A DNA stretch of 64,000 nucleotides from NCBI GenBank assembly GCA_022577435.1, contig JAKOON010000011.1:9716992-9780991 (forward strand), written 5' to 3'. Below the pieces are notes generated by a model. That model was not told where the DNA came from and made no database searches. It saw nothing but the letters and a program-made list of their open reading frames with translations. The position numbers and the translations under genes were made by a program. This document shows, piece after piece, positions 28,107-41,700 of the stretch; position 1 is the stretch's first letter, and each line of letters opens with the position of its first letter. Source of the DNA: Embiotoca jacksoni (taxonomy: Eukaryota > Chordata > Actinopteri > Embiotocidae).

Positions 28107-30082
28107 AAAACATGCAATACGGTCGCACACACTCTGCAGGTGCTGTGGGACCCTGGGAGGCGGACTCAGACCGCGCCGGGCGAAGCGACCAAATCATTTT
28201 CCTGTCGGACAATGTTGGTATCCTAAAAGCTTTTTCTAAATGTAAAAAAAAAAAAATAACATTTTGATGTGGAGATCTTAGAAACACGAGCGACCCAGAT
28301 AGGATCCTGGATCTGCATGCGACACACTGGTTGACAGTGTGTAAATGGAAGTGGTGTGTGCAGAGCCCTCCAGGCTTTCTGCGGTGCCCACAGATGGCTG
28401 CAGTGAACGTTTGCTCATGCACATCATGTGAATAAAAGTACACGCCGAGCAGTGCAGATGCTACACAAGAGAGTTTTAAGAGTTTAACAGAAATAACACA
28501 AAAGCTCCGACGCAGTTAAACACTCGTATACAATCTGAGACATTCGATCAGCTCCGTGTCTGTCAAAGTCAGACGTTCATTCGAATTCGCTGTCTTTAAA
28601 AGACGGAAAGAACAACAATCACGGTCATTCATATCTTTATAATCGATTTAAGTTGGTGATTTTAATAAATATGTAAAAAAAAAAGAAAAAAGACCTACAA
28701 ATGAATCAAGCTGCAGCAGCTTTTCTTTCTTTTATTCATTTCTACTCATCTAACAACATTTTCTTAGCTCTTTAAGACTCCTAAAAAGTAGATATTTTGC
28801 CAACAATAAAAATTATAATGCAGTTAAGGTGCATGTAACAAAGCAAAAGCCTCATAACTGTTAAATAAAAAAAGAAAAGAACATTATTTATACTGTAATA
28901 ACTTTTTGTGGTTGTAAATCTTATCAGTGAATTATAAAACATTGTGCAGCTTTTTGGTGCAGACGCATGCATCCACTGTATAATTCAAACTGGACTTTTC
29001 CGGATCAGGTGCACTTGTACCAGAAGCAACCCGCCAACACCAACGCAGCCCCTTTCATTTATAAAGGGAGCTGCTGCACAGGCTGCATGTAACTGTCTTT
29101 AATTCAAATTTATATAATGATGCCCTTATTAAAAATGTATAATTCTAAAAATACACTTCCTTTCATCACACAGATAAGTTCCTGACTTTAGGGGTTTTAT
29201 CAGCCCTGAAAAAAAAAATCCCCAAACTGTGACCTTGTCTGCTGCATTAGCCAATAACAAATCAGGATACTGGACGTAAAACACAACTCTTACAGACAAG
29301 AAAACTAAATCTTATCCATGTTTGCAGTTACATTCATGGAAAACTTCCTTATCATCAGTGGATACAAATTTATCTTTATCCCAAGTTGACTGCAAACATC
29401 AAACATCAAACAACATCAAGAATGTAGCTTTGAAGATGTTAAAACTAACATTTTGACCAACATGGGAGATAAAAGGCGAGCAAATCAGTGACTGCAGAGG
29501 TCACAGATGGGGATTTTACAGCAGAGCACACAGAGCCAAAGCCTTTTAAAAATAACTAAACACTTGCGGGCAAACTCAAGGTGATGTCTTTGAGGAAAAG
29601 CTTGATCAGAATCCCAAAGCTGCTAAAACTACAAAACTTGCAGCCGCCGGAAACACGTGCTCCGATTCTGCAGAGGGAGAATCAGCGTGATGAACAGGCA
29701 CTTTAAAACACGCAGCCTCGGGAGGCCGCTGAAGCAGTGCGACTGCCGGGGGAGCAGCGGAGGGGATGTTCAGACGAAAAGCAATGAACGCGCACGACGT
29801 TACACATCTGCATCGTGCCTCGCAGCTCGGAGACCCACGGAGCACAAAGGAAGAGCGGAAACACACGAATTCATAAACGCACTGATGCGCTGATACTGAC
29901 GCAGAGGGAACTACTGAACACCACAGGGCTCAGCGTGGAATCTCCTCCTGACGCGTGTGCGCATGCGCTGATTGCTTGTATATAATGATGGCTGTGAGGG
30001 TTTAGTGACTGCTGGAGCTTGGCCAGCTGCTGTGGGGGTCCCCGTGTGGAGGACCGAATCGCGATGCAGACTTTGTGTGCGC

Positions 30083-30083
<1 letters not shown>

Positions 30084-30145
<62 letters not shown>
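30084..30145. repeat. (GT)n microsatellite
   Basis: About 31 units after a GCGCGC start, in the putative first intron of sv2c. Confidence 0.97.
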
Positions 30146-30146
<1 letters not shown>

Positions 30147-30344
30147 TTGATCGGTGCAATGTTAAAAGCAGAACAATGATTTTCTGTATTCTTATATTGT
30201 GTTAGTATTCATTAGTCTATATCACCATGATTTGGCCTCGACCAAAATGAGAATAAACTAAATAAGCTTTATTTATTTTACCAATAAATTTGGAATGTGC
30301 TTATTTCCTGAAGATTAATACCTCTCGTGTGCACTAAATATGAA

Positions 30345-30430
30345 TCTACGAAGAGCAGCTGGTTAGATTAGCTGAGCATAAAGACTGGAATCGATAAGTT
30401 AGCTAGCTTGGTTCATTCTTAAAGTATCCA
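30345..30430 (-). repeat. Inverted fragment of the CTATTCCTTTAA repeat family
   Basis: GCTGGTTAGATTAGCTGAGC and GCATAAAGACTGGAA in reverse arrangement. Confidence 0.4.
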
Positions 30431-30474
30431 AAAACCTACAAACACCACTAAAAGTTTGTTCACGCACGCTGTAA

Positions 30475-30665
30475 AATCACCCGTTAGTTGCTGTTTTGAA
30501 GCCACCACTCTGACATTTTGACCATCGCCATCTTGTTTTTTGTTTTTGGAGCCATGAATGACCATATTTGGACGAGCTGGGGGAGGAGCGAGCGGTGGAT
30601 CTGACTGATCTGATTGGAAACCTGACGATACTACACGCCGCCCACCGAAAGCTGCAACCTCACAT
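30475..30665 (-). mobile_element. Palindromic-MITE family fragment
   Basis: Reverse-orientation fragment with GACCATATTTGGACGAGCTG, TGATCTGATTGGAAACCTGA and CGCCCACCGAAAGCTG. Confidence 0.7.
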
Positions 30666-31296
30666 CGTGACTTTTGGAGGGGAACTCCTCACGGTGTTCC
30701 CATTGAAACTTCATGTGCACTTTCTTTATCGGAGCAGCTGCTCGTCTGAATATGTCGATGATGCTGCTGACCGGCTTTTGTGTTCAGTTTTCTATACTGG
30801 AGATGAAACGGAGATTACACACAATAGAAACTGAACACCTGGATCGTCATCTAAACCAAACACCGAGGTACATGGGCACAAGGCAAACATCCATTTACTG
30901 ACTTTACTGGCTATCTATTGATATTTATCCAGTCAGAGCAAACACCTGGTCACAATTTCCAGAAGGCTGAATGGGATGTTTCAGGAAAGCTTCATCATCA
31001 GTCACTTCCTCCTCTTTGTTCCTTTACTACTGCAGCCTGAACACAGCAGGCTCCGGGGGGTGGGGTGGGGTGGGGTAGGGGGACACACCACGAAGCAACA
31101 TCAATCACCACCGAGTCTTTTTTTGACGCACGTCGCGTCCCCGTAATTAGATTTGGGTTTGTCCTGGCTGCCTGGGAATCAATCCTCACGGCGCGGGCGG
31201 TACAGTGAGCCGATCAACATCACGCCGCATCGCGCGCTGACTCCTGAGTTTAACGGATGGAGCTGCTCTCCCTCTCCGCGCTGCACCTACTGCAGA

Positions 31297-31304
31297 CCCC
31301 CCCC

Positions 31305-31342
<38 letters not shown>
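31297..31342. repeat. Poly(C) followed by (CT)n
   Basis: About 19 C then about 13 CT units. It lies in the CpG-rich block near the putative sv2c promoter. Confidence 0.95.
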
Positions 31343-31343
<1 letters not shown>

Positions 31344-31884
31344 CTTGCACGTGCGCGCGCGGCGGACGGGGAAGCTCGGGGTTGCCTCGGCGTGCGTGCA
31401 CCGACTCATCTTCCTACGACCATTGATCACGTCAGGATGGCAGCACGCGGCGGCGCCCCCCCCCCCCCTTTTCCCTCCCCACCGACACACACGTATGATG
31501 TGAAAAGTAGCCTGTAGCTGCAGCCCCGGTTTTAATGCAGCATTTCATAAAAAAAAAAAAACTTTACCAGAATAACAAACGTAGAAAATGTTCTGATTAA
31601 TAGACGTGAATTCTGATCAAATACAGTTCGCGTGCCGCTTGGAATTTTCTAATTGCAAAGCCAACTTAATGATGCTCGTGCTGCACAACTTAAAAAGTTC
31701 CCCCAACTTCCCCGTCGATCACGCGCACAGTTTACTGCGGTTTTAATCTGCAGGTGAACTCTCTCCGTGTTGCATATTCAGTGACCAATAAAAAAAAAAA
31801 CAGGATCTACACTGAAGCGTGGTGCAGCAGGAGACGAAGTAACAGTTGGGCACATTTTAACATGGGAAAAAAAAAAAAAGAGCC

Positions 31885-32140
31885 ACTTACAATCCAGAGA
31901 GGACCAGATGCATCGCAGCGAGCTCGGTGAGAGTGAAGTGTCCGTCCGTCCGTCCCCCCGGTTCCCCGGTTCCCCTGTTCCCCTCTACACAGCCTCAGTG
32001 GGCATCGCGCCGAGATTTCTTCTCTGGTCTCCTCCGATGCAGCGGTTTCTCTGCAGCAGTCCAAGAAAGCCGAGAGCTGACGGGAGGTGGGAAGCGTGAG
32101 TGCGATGGAGAGTGGGTGGGGGTCGGGGGGGTCGGGGGGG

Positions 32141-32181
<41 letters not shown>

Positions 32182-32210
32182 GGAGGGGGGGGCAGGGAGG
32201 AGTATATAGC
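31885..32210 (-). promoter_or_regulatory. sv2c: Candidate sv2c core promoter and non-coding first exon
   Basis: On the minus strand a TATATA box (32203-32208) is followed by a C-rich and (CT)n stretch (32144-32200) where initiation near 32175 would be expected. About 285 nt further on there is a perfect donor, TTGTAAGTG, with GT at 31890-31889. The surrounding 31.1-32.4 kb is CpG-rich compared with the flanks. SV2C in mammals has a non-coding first exon far upstream of the ATG exon, so an 8.5-kb first intron would fit. No transcript evidence is available, so boundaries are inferred. Confidence 0.35.
32140..32200. repeat. (GA)n and G-rich tract
   Basis: About 16 GA units, then GGGAGGGGGAGGGGGGGG. 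On the minus strand this CT/C-rich run follows the TATATA box. Confidence 0.95.
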
Positions 32211-32924
32211 CAGACTGAGATCAATAGTAGGTCTGCCTCATATACGAACAACAGCGAGCGTTTCCGTTGAATACGGCACAGCAGTATCTGGCAGGGGCTC
32301 GGTGATGCGGGGAGGCTGCCGAGTTTGGAGGCACGACGGCAACAAAGGCTGAGGGAGGAGATGTGGCTCCCGGGAGCAAGTTTACAAGAGAGCTGCTGCA
32401 TCTGATACTTCATCTGAAAAAAAAAAAAAAAAAAAAAAAAGTACCAGGATTCAAATTTAATTGCACTCTCTATCATTTTACGGATTTTAGCACTTTAAAT
32501 GACACTAAATGAGCCTTTTAAATGTTCCTCTGCAAGATTATAAGGGGCTTCTTATAGGGCTGCAAGTAAGGTTCATTTTAATCATTCATTAATCCGCCAA
32601 GACCTTTTTCAATTATAGTTATTTGGTCTATAAAACACACAAAAATCCTATCCTGCTTTCAAAAGGCCTCGATGGAACCTCCAATAGAAACCAGGATATT
32701 GTGGCATGTAAATTCCTTTTTTAGGTTTCTGATTATTCTCAGTACTGAACATAGAGGTTGAAATGGTGAGTAAAGTCAACACGGGTGATTAGAAATCTGA
32801 ATGCTGTTTGAATTATCTATACAAGGATTTTAGTGTTCAAAAACACAATCTCTTACGCATCTGAAAGCACTCAGAGGTGTTTCTTCTACAGCCTCTGTTG
32901 GTGTGTTATGACCTGTAACAACCA

Positions 32925-33470
32925 CAGACTGAATATAAAAGTGTTCGTAGCTTCAGGTCCAAAAAATGAGGCCGATGCATAAGTGCCTTAAACTGCAATA
33001 CCACAGAGTGCCACTGGAGGCTGGGTCCAAAAAGCCTACGGCTCCATGGACTCCCATTCAACTTCTCATCAAATACAAAGTCAATAAAATGTCTCCACCA
33101 GTTATCTCTGTGTTTTTAGCTAAAGTCACTCCTTCTTATTAGTTTTCTGGAGGTCCATCTGAAAATAATCTGTCATTAATTAGAAAATAAGCTTAAAAAG
33201 TCTGGTTTTTGTCTGTTTGATTGACAGGACTGTGGTGCAGTCAGGTTACAGCTATCGGTGGGCAGGACGTAGTATCATCAGGTTTCCAAACAGATCAGTC
33301 AGATCCACCGCTGGCTCCTCCCCCAACTCGTCCAAATACGGTCATTCCTGCTCCAAACCGCTCCGAACTAGCAAGATGGTGACGGACAGAATCTGAACTG
33401 GAGGCTTCATAACGTTCACAAACCAACGGGTGACGTCACCGCTGGTTGCTGCTTGGCAGCAGCATGTTCT
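32925..33470 (+). mobile_element. Palindromic-MITE family copy with CRE
   Basis: Left terminus CACAGACTGAATATAAAAGT, then the standard internal order, ending with TGACGTCA at 33431-33438. It is closely similar to the copies at 16.8, 24.6 and 38.3 kb. Confidence 0.75.
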
Positions 33471-34344
33471 TCTTCTCATCGTGTTGTTTAATGGCGGCTC
33501 AACAAGAAAGAACGAGTCGCGTGTACTAATAGATTTTTTATATTTGAACGGCTATTTGAATATTAAAAAATCAGGACCAATAATTGGTAAACTGCAAATC
33601 CAAAGTGGAAATGCTCAGCCTTTGTGTTGACTGCTTATTTCGTTCATGATGCATCTTCTAGCGGATACAAAACAGCACATGGACATGTCAACAAGGTTAA
33701 AAAGTATTTCTATTGGCAGAGGTTAAAACCTGTCCAATGTGAGTCCCATTTCAAGTTCCAGTTTTAAGACAGTCAATAATTTGCTTTTAAATATATTCAT
33801 GTTCAATTTCTTGAATAATATACAGACACAGCAATGAGGAAATATAAAAAAAAAATAAAAAGCTTGCTAGCTGCTAAAATAAAAAAAAAAAATCCCTCCT
33901 TTCTTTCCTTTTTAGCCCTTAATTACAAACTATTACTTAAACATTGTGTCTATGTATATATCATATATGTGTGTACATGTCTGCAGTGTTTTTTAAAAGT
34001 GTCTTTGTACTTGTTCCTTTTGGAGAGTGTCAGTGACTCATGACTCCGAGAAAAAAAAAAAAAAAGGTTGGAGGCTAAAAGAGTTGAATACGAGCGTCTG
34101 GGCAGGGAGCAGCAGCGGTCCCCGAGAACCCGTCCTATTCTGCATGGCTGGAGAAGGGCTATTATGAAGTCCAATGAATGAGCACTCCTCTCCTCCGCTC
34201 TCACAAATAACCATCACGGGAGAAATCTCAATGAGCGAGGAAGGAAGCCTGGAAGGACGGTCCTCTTACTCATTCAAATAAAAATGCAGATTTTCATTTC
34301 TATACAACAGCTGTTGTTTAATGTGAGGGTGGAGATGAATAAAA

Positions 34345-34360
34345 GCACGCACGCACGCAC

Positions 34361-34402
<42 letters not shown>
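34345..34402. repeat. (CA)n microsatellite
   Basis: GCACGCACGCACACACG then pure CA units. Confidence 0.96.
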
Positions 34403-35575
34403 GTTTCAAGGAAGCCACATGCAAAACACAGAGGCACTCGACTGCCACTAATCTGCTCCTGCAGTAACATATTAGGATTTCTAATCCTGATCTGAACACC
34501 GACTCGAACAGTCTCATAAGACTATCATCTCTCCTTTTCCTCGATCATCCCTTTTCATGAACCTTCACCCGCAGCCTTTGATCAATCATAAAATATGCTC
34601 ATCTGCAGGATGCAAGTAGGTGAGTGGGCGGACGCCGGGAGTACAGAGGAGACACAGTGAAAGAGCTCAGAGGAAGAGAGCTCTGCGTTATCTATGCTAA
34701 AACAAAAAACACTACCATTGTAGGAGCTACGGTTTGAAATAAATACTTAACTTTAACAACATCACAATGTACTGTAGCCACGCCCACTGGTCACTGATTG
34801 GCCCTTTGCAGTGACCGAGTGCAGACTAAGAAAACAAGGTTTCCAGATTCTTAATCGCAGTAAAGATGGAAGCTGTGATGACCAGGCCCACAGAGCCCGG
34901 CTAAACAAAATTAGCAAAAGAGGAAATTATCTCTTGGTGCAAATCACAGCCTGCACATTGAAATGATGTCCAACCGACCTCCGAATCACCCAACATGTGA
35001 CTCCAAGGCTGCTCAGGAAGGACGCTATCGAGCTGCACCATGAAAGCACTTGGATCCAAAGTTTTTGGTCCCTGCACATCTCCACAAGTAACGCATCACG
35101 CCACACACAACCATCACACGTACATTTGGTCTTCGATATGTAATGCTTTTGTAACTGTAAAAAAATGACCTGCTTCACTGTGAATAAATAAAGAATAAAT
35201 TATCAAATGTGCGTCTCTGCATCTGTGTGGCAACTGACCGTCACACAAACTCTCATTTATACAGAAACTAAATGTGCACATAACTCTCTACTAAACATCC
35301 TCTTCACTATGTTTTGCAATCTTCTCCAAACCTCTCAATGGTACAGCCTTCGGGGAGAACACTTCACTAATACGCTGCAAAATTGTTTTCAGCAATTTAG
35401 TTGGATGTGTGATACGGAGTTTAATTGATTTCTAATTATTCGCCTTGGTGGGCGCATAATTTCATGCGTAAAAAACAAAGGGGGTTGTTAGCAAGGTCTG
35501 CTTTAGGATGCATCAGGACGCACTGCTTTGTTTCCACTGTAATTACACACTCCACTCATCTTCATGCTCATACTT

Positions 35576-35580
<5 letters not shown>

Positions 35581-35654
<74 letters not shown>
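35581..35654. repeat. (CA)n microsatellite
   Basis: GCGCGC then about 33 CA units. Confidence 0.97.
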
Positions 35655-36264
35655 CTTTGATAATGCATTTGGAGAGGTAGTTAATTACTTGTTTTTGCCA
35701 CAACTTCCAAACCACTGAGTAAGTACTTTGGAACAAAACTGACTGATTCATACAAAGTCAGGGACAAATTATGTTCCAATCACGAGACTTTACTTTGAAT
35801 CATTTTGAAATCATTTATTCGAGTTTTGCTTTGATTATATCAACAAGGAACGAAGAATTTCATTCATAAATCAACATCAGTAATTTTAACCCTCCACACA
35901 CACAGAAAGGATGCAGCTTGTTCAGTCTGGGCTCATCTCTGGCCTCTGTTTCCACCCTCTCATAAAAGAGCCGGTGAGGTTGCGATACCACCGAGTGATG
36001 TTGAGCAGCAAGAGAAATGGCCTCTGGAATATCCAGCAGGGTTAAACCAAGGTTAATTACATTTCTTAACACAGGGGGGTAAAGGGTTGCAGAGGAGGAG
36101 GAGGAGGAGGAGGAGACAGCAGGAGGAAGAGAGGAGGGGAATCAGCTCGGAGGGGCGGCAACATACAAAGAGATGGACTTGATCTCACTTCCCTGATGTA
36201 CATGCAAATTAACATGTACATCATGTAAATAAACAAGTAAATAAGCACCGAGAACCAATCGGCA

Positions 36265-36460
36265 GCCAGCAGTGACGTCACCTGTTGGTTTGTGAACATT
36301 AGTTCAGTCCAGTTCAGAGTTTGTCCGTCACCATCTTGCTAGTTCGGAGCGGTTTGGAGCAGGAAGTGACCATATTTGGACAAGCTGGGGGATTGGACAA
36401 GCTGCATTGGCCTCGTTTTTCAGACCCGTAAGCTACGTCCATTTTTATTTACATCCTAAC
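36265..36460 (-). mobile_element. Palindromic-MITE family fragment with CRE
   Basis: Reverse orientation, with TGACGTCA at 36273-36280 and CCATCTTGCTAGTTCGGAGC and GACCATATTTGGACAAGCTG. The right side duplicates GGACAAGCTG. Confidence 0.7.
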
Positions 36461-38334
36461 CCTAAAACAAGTACAGAAATAGGAGGACACAAGTCAAAGC
36501 AACTGGTGTCTAACAAAAAGATACGTCTTTGATTACTCTAGCCTAATTTGAATGTGCTGTCTATTAGAAATTTATGATGTATTTCACGTTTGTTTATGTC
36601 TGAATACAGTTCTGTGAGTTTGTAATTCGCAACCTGAACCGCCAGGACCCGGACATGACAGTTTATTTTATCACTCCAGCAGCTTTGAGAGGGTCGGGCT
36701 CTGCGCTGCGGTGGATAAATGAACAATGCGAGCGGGGTGAGTTTACAGGTAAATATCTCCTGCTTTCTGTACAGCTGAAAGTGCTGCTGTGTTACACTTT
36801 AACTGCTTATTTCTATGTCTGGAATAAAACGGAGGTCGAAGGCTTTTTGATTAATGTTCAAACCTGAGCTGCAGAGGGAGAATAAGAATAAATACAGTCA
36901 ATGAGCCAGTGGAAATGCTATTTTTGGAGTCCATTCCTATTTCTCTAACCTGCTCCTAAATTCCATGACAACAGCCTGATTTTTCCTTCGCCCTGTGACC
37001 TTTTATGTGTCATGTCTCCAAACCCCAAAAAGAGCAGACACTTTTGTCTACAAACCTTCTGCAAATGCCAAAGTGTCAAATCTCTCTGCTGCTTACAGGG
37101 GAAAATGACGCAAGCGCTCAATTAGAGGCACAAGTGGTTGAGATTTTTGCTTAAAGTATTGCAGATTAGACCCAATTTATCATTTTAAATTTGATCTTAT
37201 TTTTTTTTTTATTGTATTAAAGACTGCTCATGCATAACTTTGGATGTTGTTTTGGCTTAATATTGTCTTTAATTTCAGTATTAAATTTAGTTTTTATTGC
37301 TTAATTTGTGCTTTGAGGGCCTGACTGTCAGTAATTATTGATGATGGCACTTTGCTGTTTAAGTGACTATTTGGTGGTTTGATTGAATAGAAGAACTGAA
37401 AATCTACAAGCACAAAGCAATCAGCTCAACATTTTTGTGTTACGTACTTTAATATCTTCCTGTTATCCTTTTCAGAAATGAGTGTTTCCTCTCTTCAAAA
37501 AGAAGCAGCCCATATTATGAGCATTAAAAGGACCAAACATCCCCCTTTTGACATGAACCTGATGATGCTATGAAACACTTCAGGGCTGCACCTTCATCTC
37601 ATCTTTCATTTCTTTCTCCATCACTGGAACAAATGGAAGAAAAGACGAACAAAGAGGAGAAATACCATCTTGATAGTCCTCTCTTCACAAACTTCGTGTG
37701 TACTAATTACCGGCACTGCAAATGGCGTGTGTGTGGGTGTGTGTTTGTGTGTGTGTGGGTGTGTGGGTGTGTAGGATGCTGTCAAGTGCATGCGTGAGTA
37801 AGTGTCACGTGAAACTTAATGCGATGAGGCATGAGTGGGCAGCGGTGCAGCGAGGGCACATCAGTCACAGCAACATGTAATCACTCCCAGGTTATTGAGC
37901 TGACCTGTAGACTGCCGGGGTTCTGTGAAAAAACAGACAGGAGCTGCATCACAACACAAATGGGAACGAATACAAGATGAGGAAACGGATTCTCATGCGT
38001 GATTTTCTGGAGATGCTAATAGCCAAAGAGGTGGCGAGATTAAAGAGGGGGTGGAGGCCCGGAGGTTCACCAGCCCTGAGATGAGAACATTGTGTTTTCC
38101 CACAAAGAGCCGTGACGTGCCCACAAGGTAGAGCAGAGGTGGATATTTGTATCAGGAGAGAAATGAACACTGACTCAGTTTCTCCCTGAGGTGCTGAAAC
38201 ATCCAGCTGTAAGAGGTCAAGATGAGGAAATACAGAACTCAGAGGTGGTGACCAGAAGTGAGGGGAAAAAGAAAGGAAGTGGTGAGAGGGTGAGAAAAAC
38301 TGCAGGTTCTGCAGGAGCTGATGCAGAAGGGCCT

Positions 38335-38790
38335 AAAGAAGCAATACCACTGAGTGCCACTAGAGGTCGGCTCCAAAAAGCCTCCGGCTCCATAGACTCC
38401 CATTCAACTTCTCTCATCAAATACAAAGTCAATAAAATGTCTCCACCAGTTGTCTCTGTGTTGTTAGCTAAAGTCACTCCTTCTTATTAGTTTTCTGGAG
38501 GTCCATCTGAAAATAATCTGTCATTAAATAGAAAATATGCTTCAAAAAGAAGTGTTTTTGGGGGCGTGTCTGTTTGATTGACAGGCCTGTGGTGCAGTCA
38601 GGTTACACCTATCGGTGGGCGGGACGTAGTATCGTCAGGTTTTCAATCAGATCAGTCAGATTCACCACTAGCTCCTCCCCCATCTCGTCCAAATATGGTC
38701 ACTTCCTGCTCCAAACCACTCCGAAGCTGAACAGGAGGCTTCATAACGTTCACAAACCAACGGGTGACGTCACTGCTGGTTGCCACTTAG
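38335..38790 (+). mobile_element. Palindromic-MITE family copy with CRE
   Basis: Lacks the left terminus but retains GCAATACCACTGAGTGCCAC through TTGATTGACAGGCCTGTGG to TGACGTCA at 38765-38772. Confidence 0.75.
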
Positions 38791-41700
38791 TACAGACTGA
38801 ATTACTGCAACACTATCTAGTATCAAAAAATGCCTCGTCATCCAGGACCAAATTTCAATACCTAAACTACATCCATACTGACGTGATATTACATATCTGT
38901 AAATGTAATGAACAGAGGTGCCAGAAGATGAATTAAACCCAGATTACATGTTATAGAAGTAATTTCTGGATGAAGCTCCTTCACTCTGTTCCCTCTCTCT
39001 CACACAAGAGGTGGGCCACAGTATCCCACATAGCACTCCATAATTTGTCATCTCCCATTAGGATGGAGGATAATAGATGGATAGTGACAGTGATGTTAAT
39101 TGGTTTTCCCCTCCTTGTCAGCCAGAGGTTGGCTGAAGAGACAGCAGGAGAGGTAGAAAGAAAGGATAATAGAAGAAGAGAGAAACCATCCAGGAGACTT
39201 TCCACCAGAACAGAAAATGACACCGTTGTCCTCACTCAATGTTCCTCCTTCCTTCTTTGTGTTTCCACCACACATTGTGTTTGAACCTCTCCTCCTTGAC
39301 TGAGCATGTCCTGTCAGTTTATGCCTGGTCAGCTGAATCCATCCTCAGTGTTTATTAATCATGACTTTATCGCCGATTCTCTGCTTCTCCATACAGAATT
39401 TTCGATTTCCAGACACTTCTGATCAATCTTTTATGTTACTTGTATATCAAAGTTAAGGTACGTATCACCTCACTCTTACAGTCTGTTGTGGTCTTCGTGA
39501 AGAACTGACTTTAATACGGTTTCTCTTACAGAAGCAGCAACTGCTCAGTCACACAGGACAGGAAGTGGAACTATTAGACTTTGTTTACATGGAGTTACGT
39601 TTTTTTTGCATCATTACATTTTTAACCACTTGAAGGAATTAGCACAAAAAGCTGCAAACACAACTGAGATATTTTCCAAATCGGCAAAGGACTGGACTAC
39701 GTTTAATACCAATGCTTTGCCAAGACTGATTACGGCAATTGAGAATATGGCTAATTAAAAAGTAAAACTTAACTGTGACATGACACAAATGCTGATTTCC
39801 AAGGACATACTACTTCCTGAATGAAAGGTGTAGATTCATCCAACCTTGTTGGATTAGCCCGATATTACACTTTACAGAGCTGAGGGCAAGCAATTTATAA
39901 TTTCAGCATATTAATAATAACTATTTGTTATGGTTCTGGTAAACTGGAGTTACTGGTAAGTCCCACCCAAGAAGTCGATTTCAAAACGAATAGTTCAGAA
40001 TGATTTTCAAATATTAATTTTGCTTGAAATGCTGATCCGTATATATAAAGTAATGCCTACTGGGATACAAACCGTGCACCGTTGCTCATCAAAGTGAAGG
40101 CTACTTCGCCTCGACTGCTGGCTTTCACTTCCTGAGTGGAAAACAAACTTAAAAACACAACGGGTCCTCACAGATATTCAACGACGGGGCTGCCCCAGTT
40201 TAAATTATTAACAATGAATAGACATCCCTATGTGGGCTTGTTGATGTAGAAGTCAGTCAGCCACTGCCAAGAAAAACACTCCAGCTTGATGCCGTTTCCA
40301 CAAATCTGTCTACAGTTGGTTTAAAAAGTCACGACAGCCACTAAAATTACAATTTGTCATAAAATACGAAGGGCATTTACATTTCTGTTTGACTTCCCTT
40401 ACATTTATTACATCTAAATGTGTATACAGATATCTATTTACTCCCAAAACACAAGAGCTTCATTGAATATGATTACTGAATGTCAAGTACAATTGATAAA
40501 GCGCCTGCACAACAACTGAACAGAAGAAGTTTGAAGGCTCGATAACACTGAGGAGAGCTCGGTCGGGTCGGCTGCACACCTCGGGGGGTGAAGTATCGAG
40601 CGCTCCTCGCCGGGTTTGACGTTTGATTTATCGTCCGGGGGAGACACGAGGCGACACGATGGAACCTCGGCGAGGGTGAAAAAAGACTACGGGCATCGAT
40701 CAGCGGACGGGTGGAGAACAGCGATATCTAGCGTGAGGAGTGGAAGCAGGTGGAGACGGAGGGCGCTCGTCGATCCTTTACATGCATCCCCTTTCTAAAG
40801 GGATTATAGTCACGGCGTGTGAATATCACGCGTGTATTTAATAGAATCAAAGCCCACAGTCCAGTATCGGAGCGCAGAGCCTTCCAGAAATAACTGTCGA
40901 TGACAGCAGTAATCCTATTACGATGTTATTCGGGCCTCCTGTAACGACCTCACGGTCCGCCGATGTCGTGCGGCAGCAGCTCTGAGGAACACGAGACCAA
41001 CAGCGGCTAGCGGTGATCTTTTACTGCCGTCACTGACCAACTTCCTGCTGCTGAGTGTCACAGACATTTTATTTCATCTGCTGCCACAGTGACTCAGCTC
41101 AGAGGTGGGTTTAAAAACAGCACGGTCATCATTGAAGAGGGCAGCGGAGGCGCACGGTCAATAAGAGAGTCATTAGCACACAGCAGCCCCGACCGTCACC
41201 GCACAAATGAACGAGAGAAAAATGACAGCAGAGTGAACTGATCTCAGACGAACTTCCACTGTCTCCTGTTGTTTCTACATGTTACATGGCTCATGGCTCA
41301 TGATGCACTTTATAATTATAACACCGCAGATTTACTGATGAAAATTCATAGGAGTGTTTTTGTAGCAGAGGTAGATTAAAGCAGGTTTCTCATTTTTAGC
41401 CACCAAGCACTGATTTAGCCTGCAGAATTAACAGGTGTCAGCATTTATCAGCAGTTAACAGCTGGTGTTAACAGCTTGCTAGCAAGTGGCTAATTGAGCT
41501 AACATTGTGTACCTGAAAACGCCGTCCGCCTGACTATTTCTAGATCCCCATAAATTTGTATTCAGTGGCTACACAAGTGATATTGTACAAAAAAAAACAG
41601 AGTTTAAAAAGTTAAAGATCCACAACAATACTCAAAAATTTAAATAAAAACTTCTTTAGTACGAATAGACATTTTGACAATTGGTTTTTTTTTTCTGTAT

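Larger units (their letters stand above)
23919..31884. other. Putative 5' intron of sv2c: repeats only
   Basis: AT-rich, with MITE copies at 24.6 and 30.5 kb, a repeat at 26.2 kb and CA/GT arrays at 28.0 and 30.1 kb. A CpG-richer patch lies at 29.6-29.95 kb. No supported coding exon. Confidence 0.6.

Noticed and set aside
38574..38936. 120-codon ORF starting MIDRPVVQSGYTYRWAGRS
   Set aside because: It is the translation of the palindromic MITE and recurs with the same peptide at 9.6, 17.3 and 24.8 kb, so it is not a gene.
40540..40800. CpG-rich patch with a 60-codon ORF
   Set aside because: The composition is promoter-like, but no exon, splice signal or recognisable protein was found around it.
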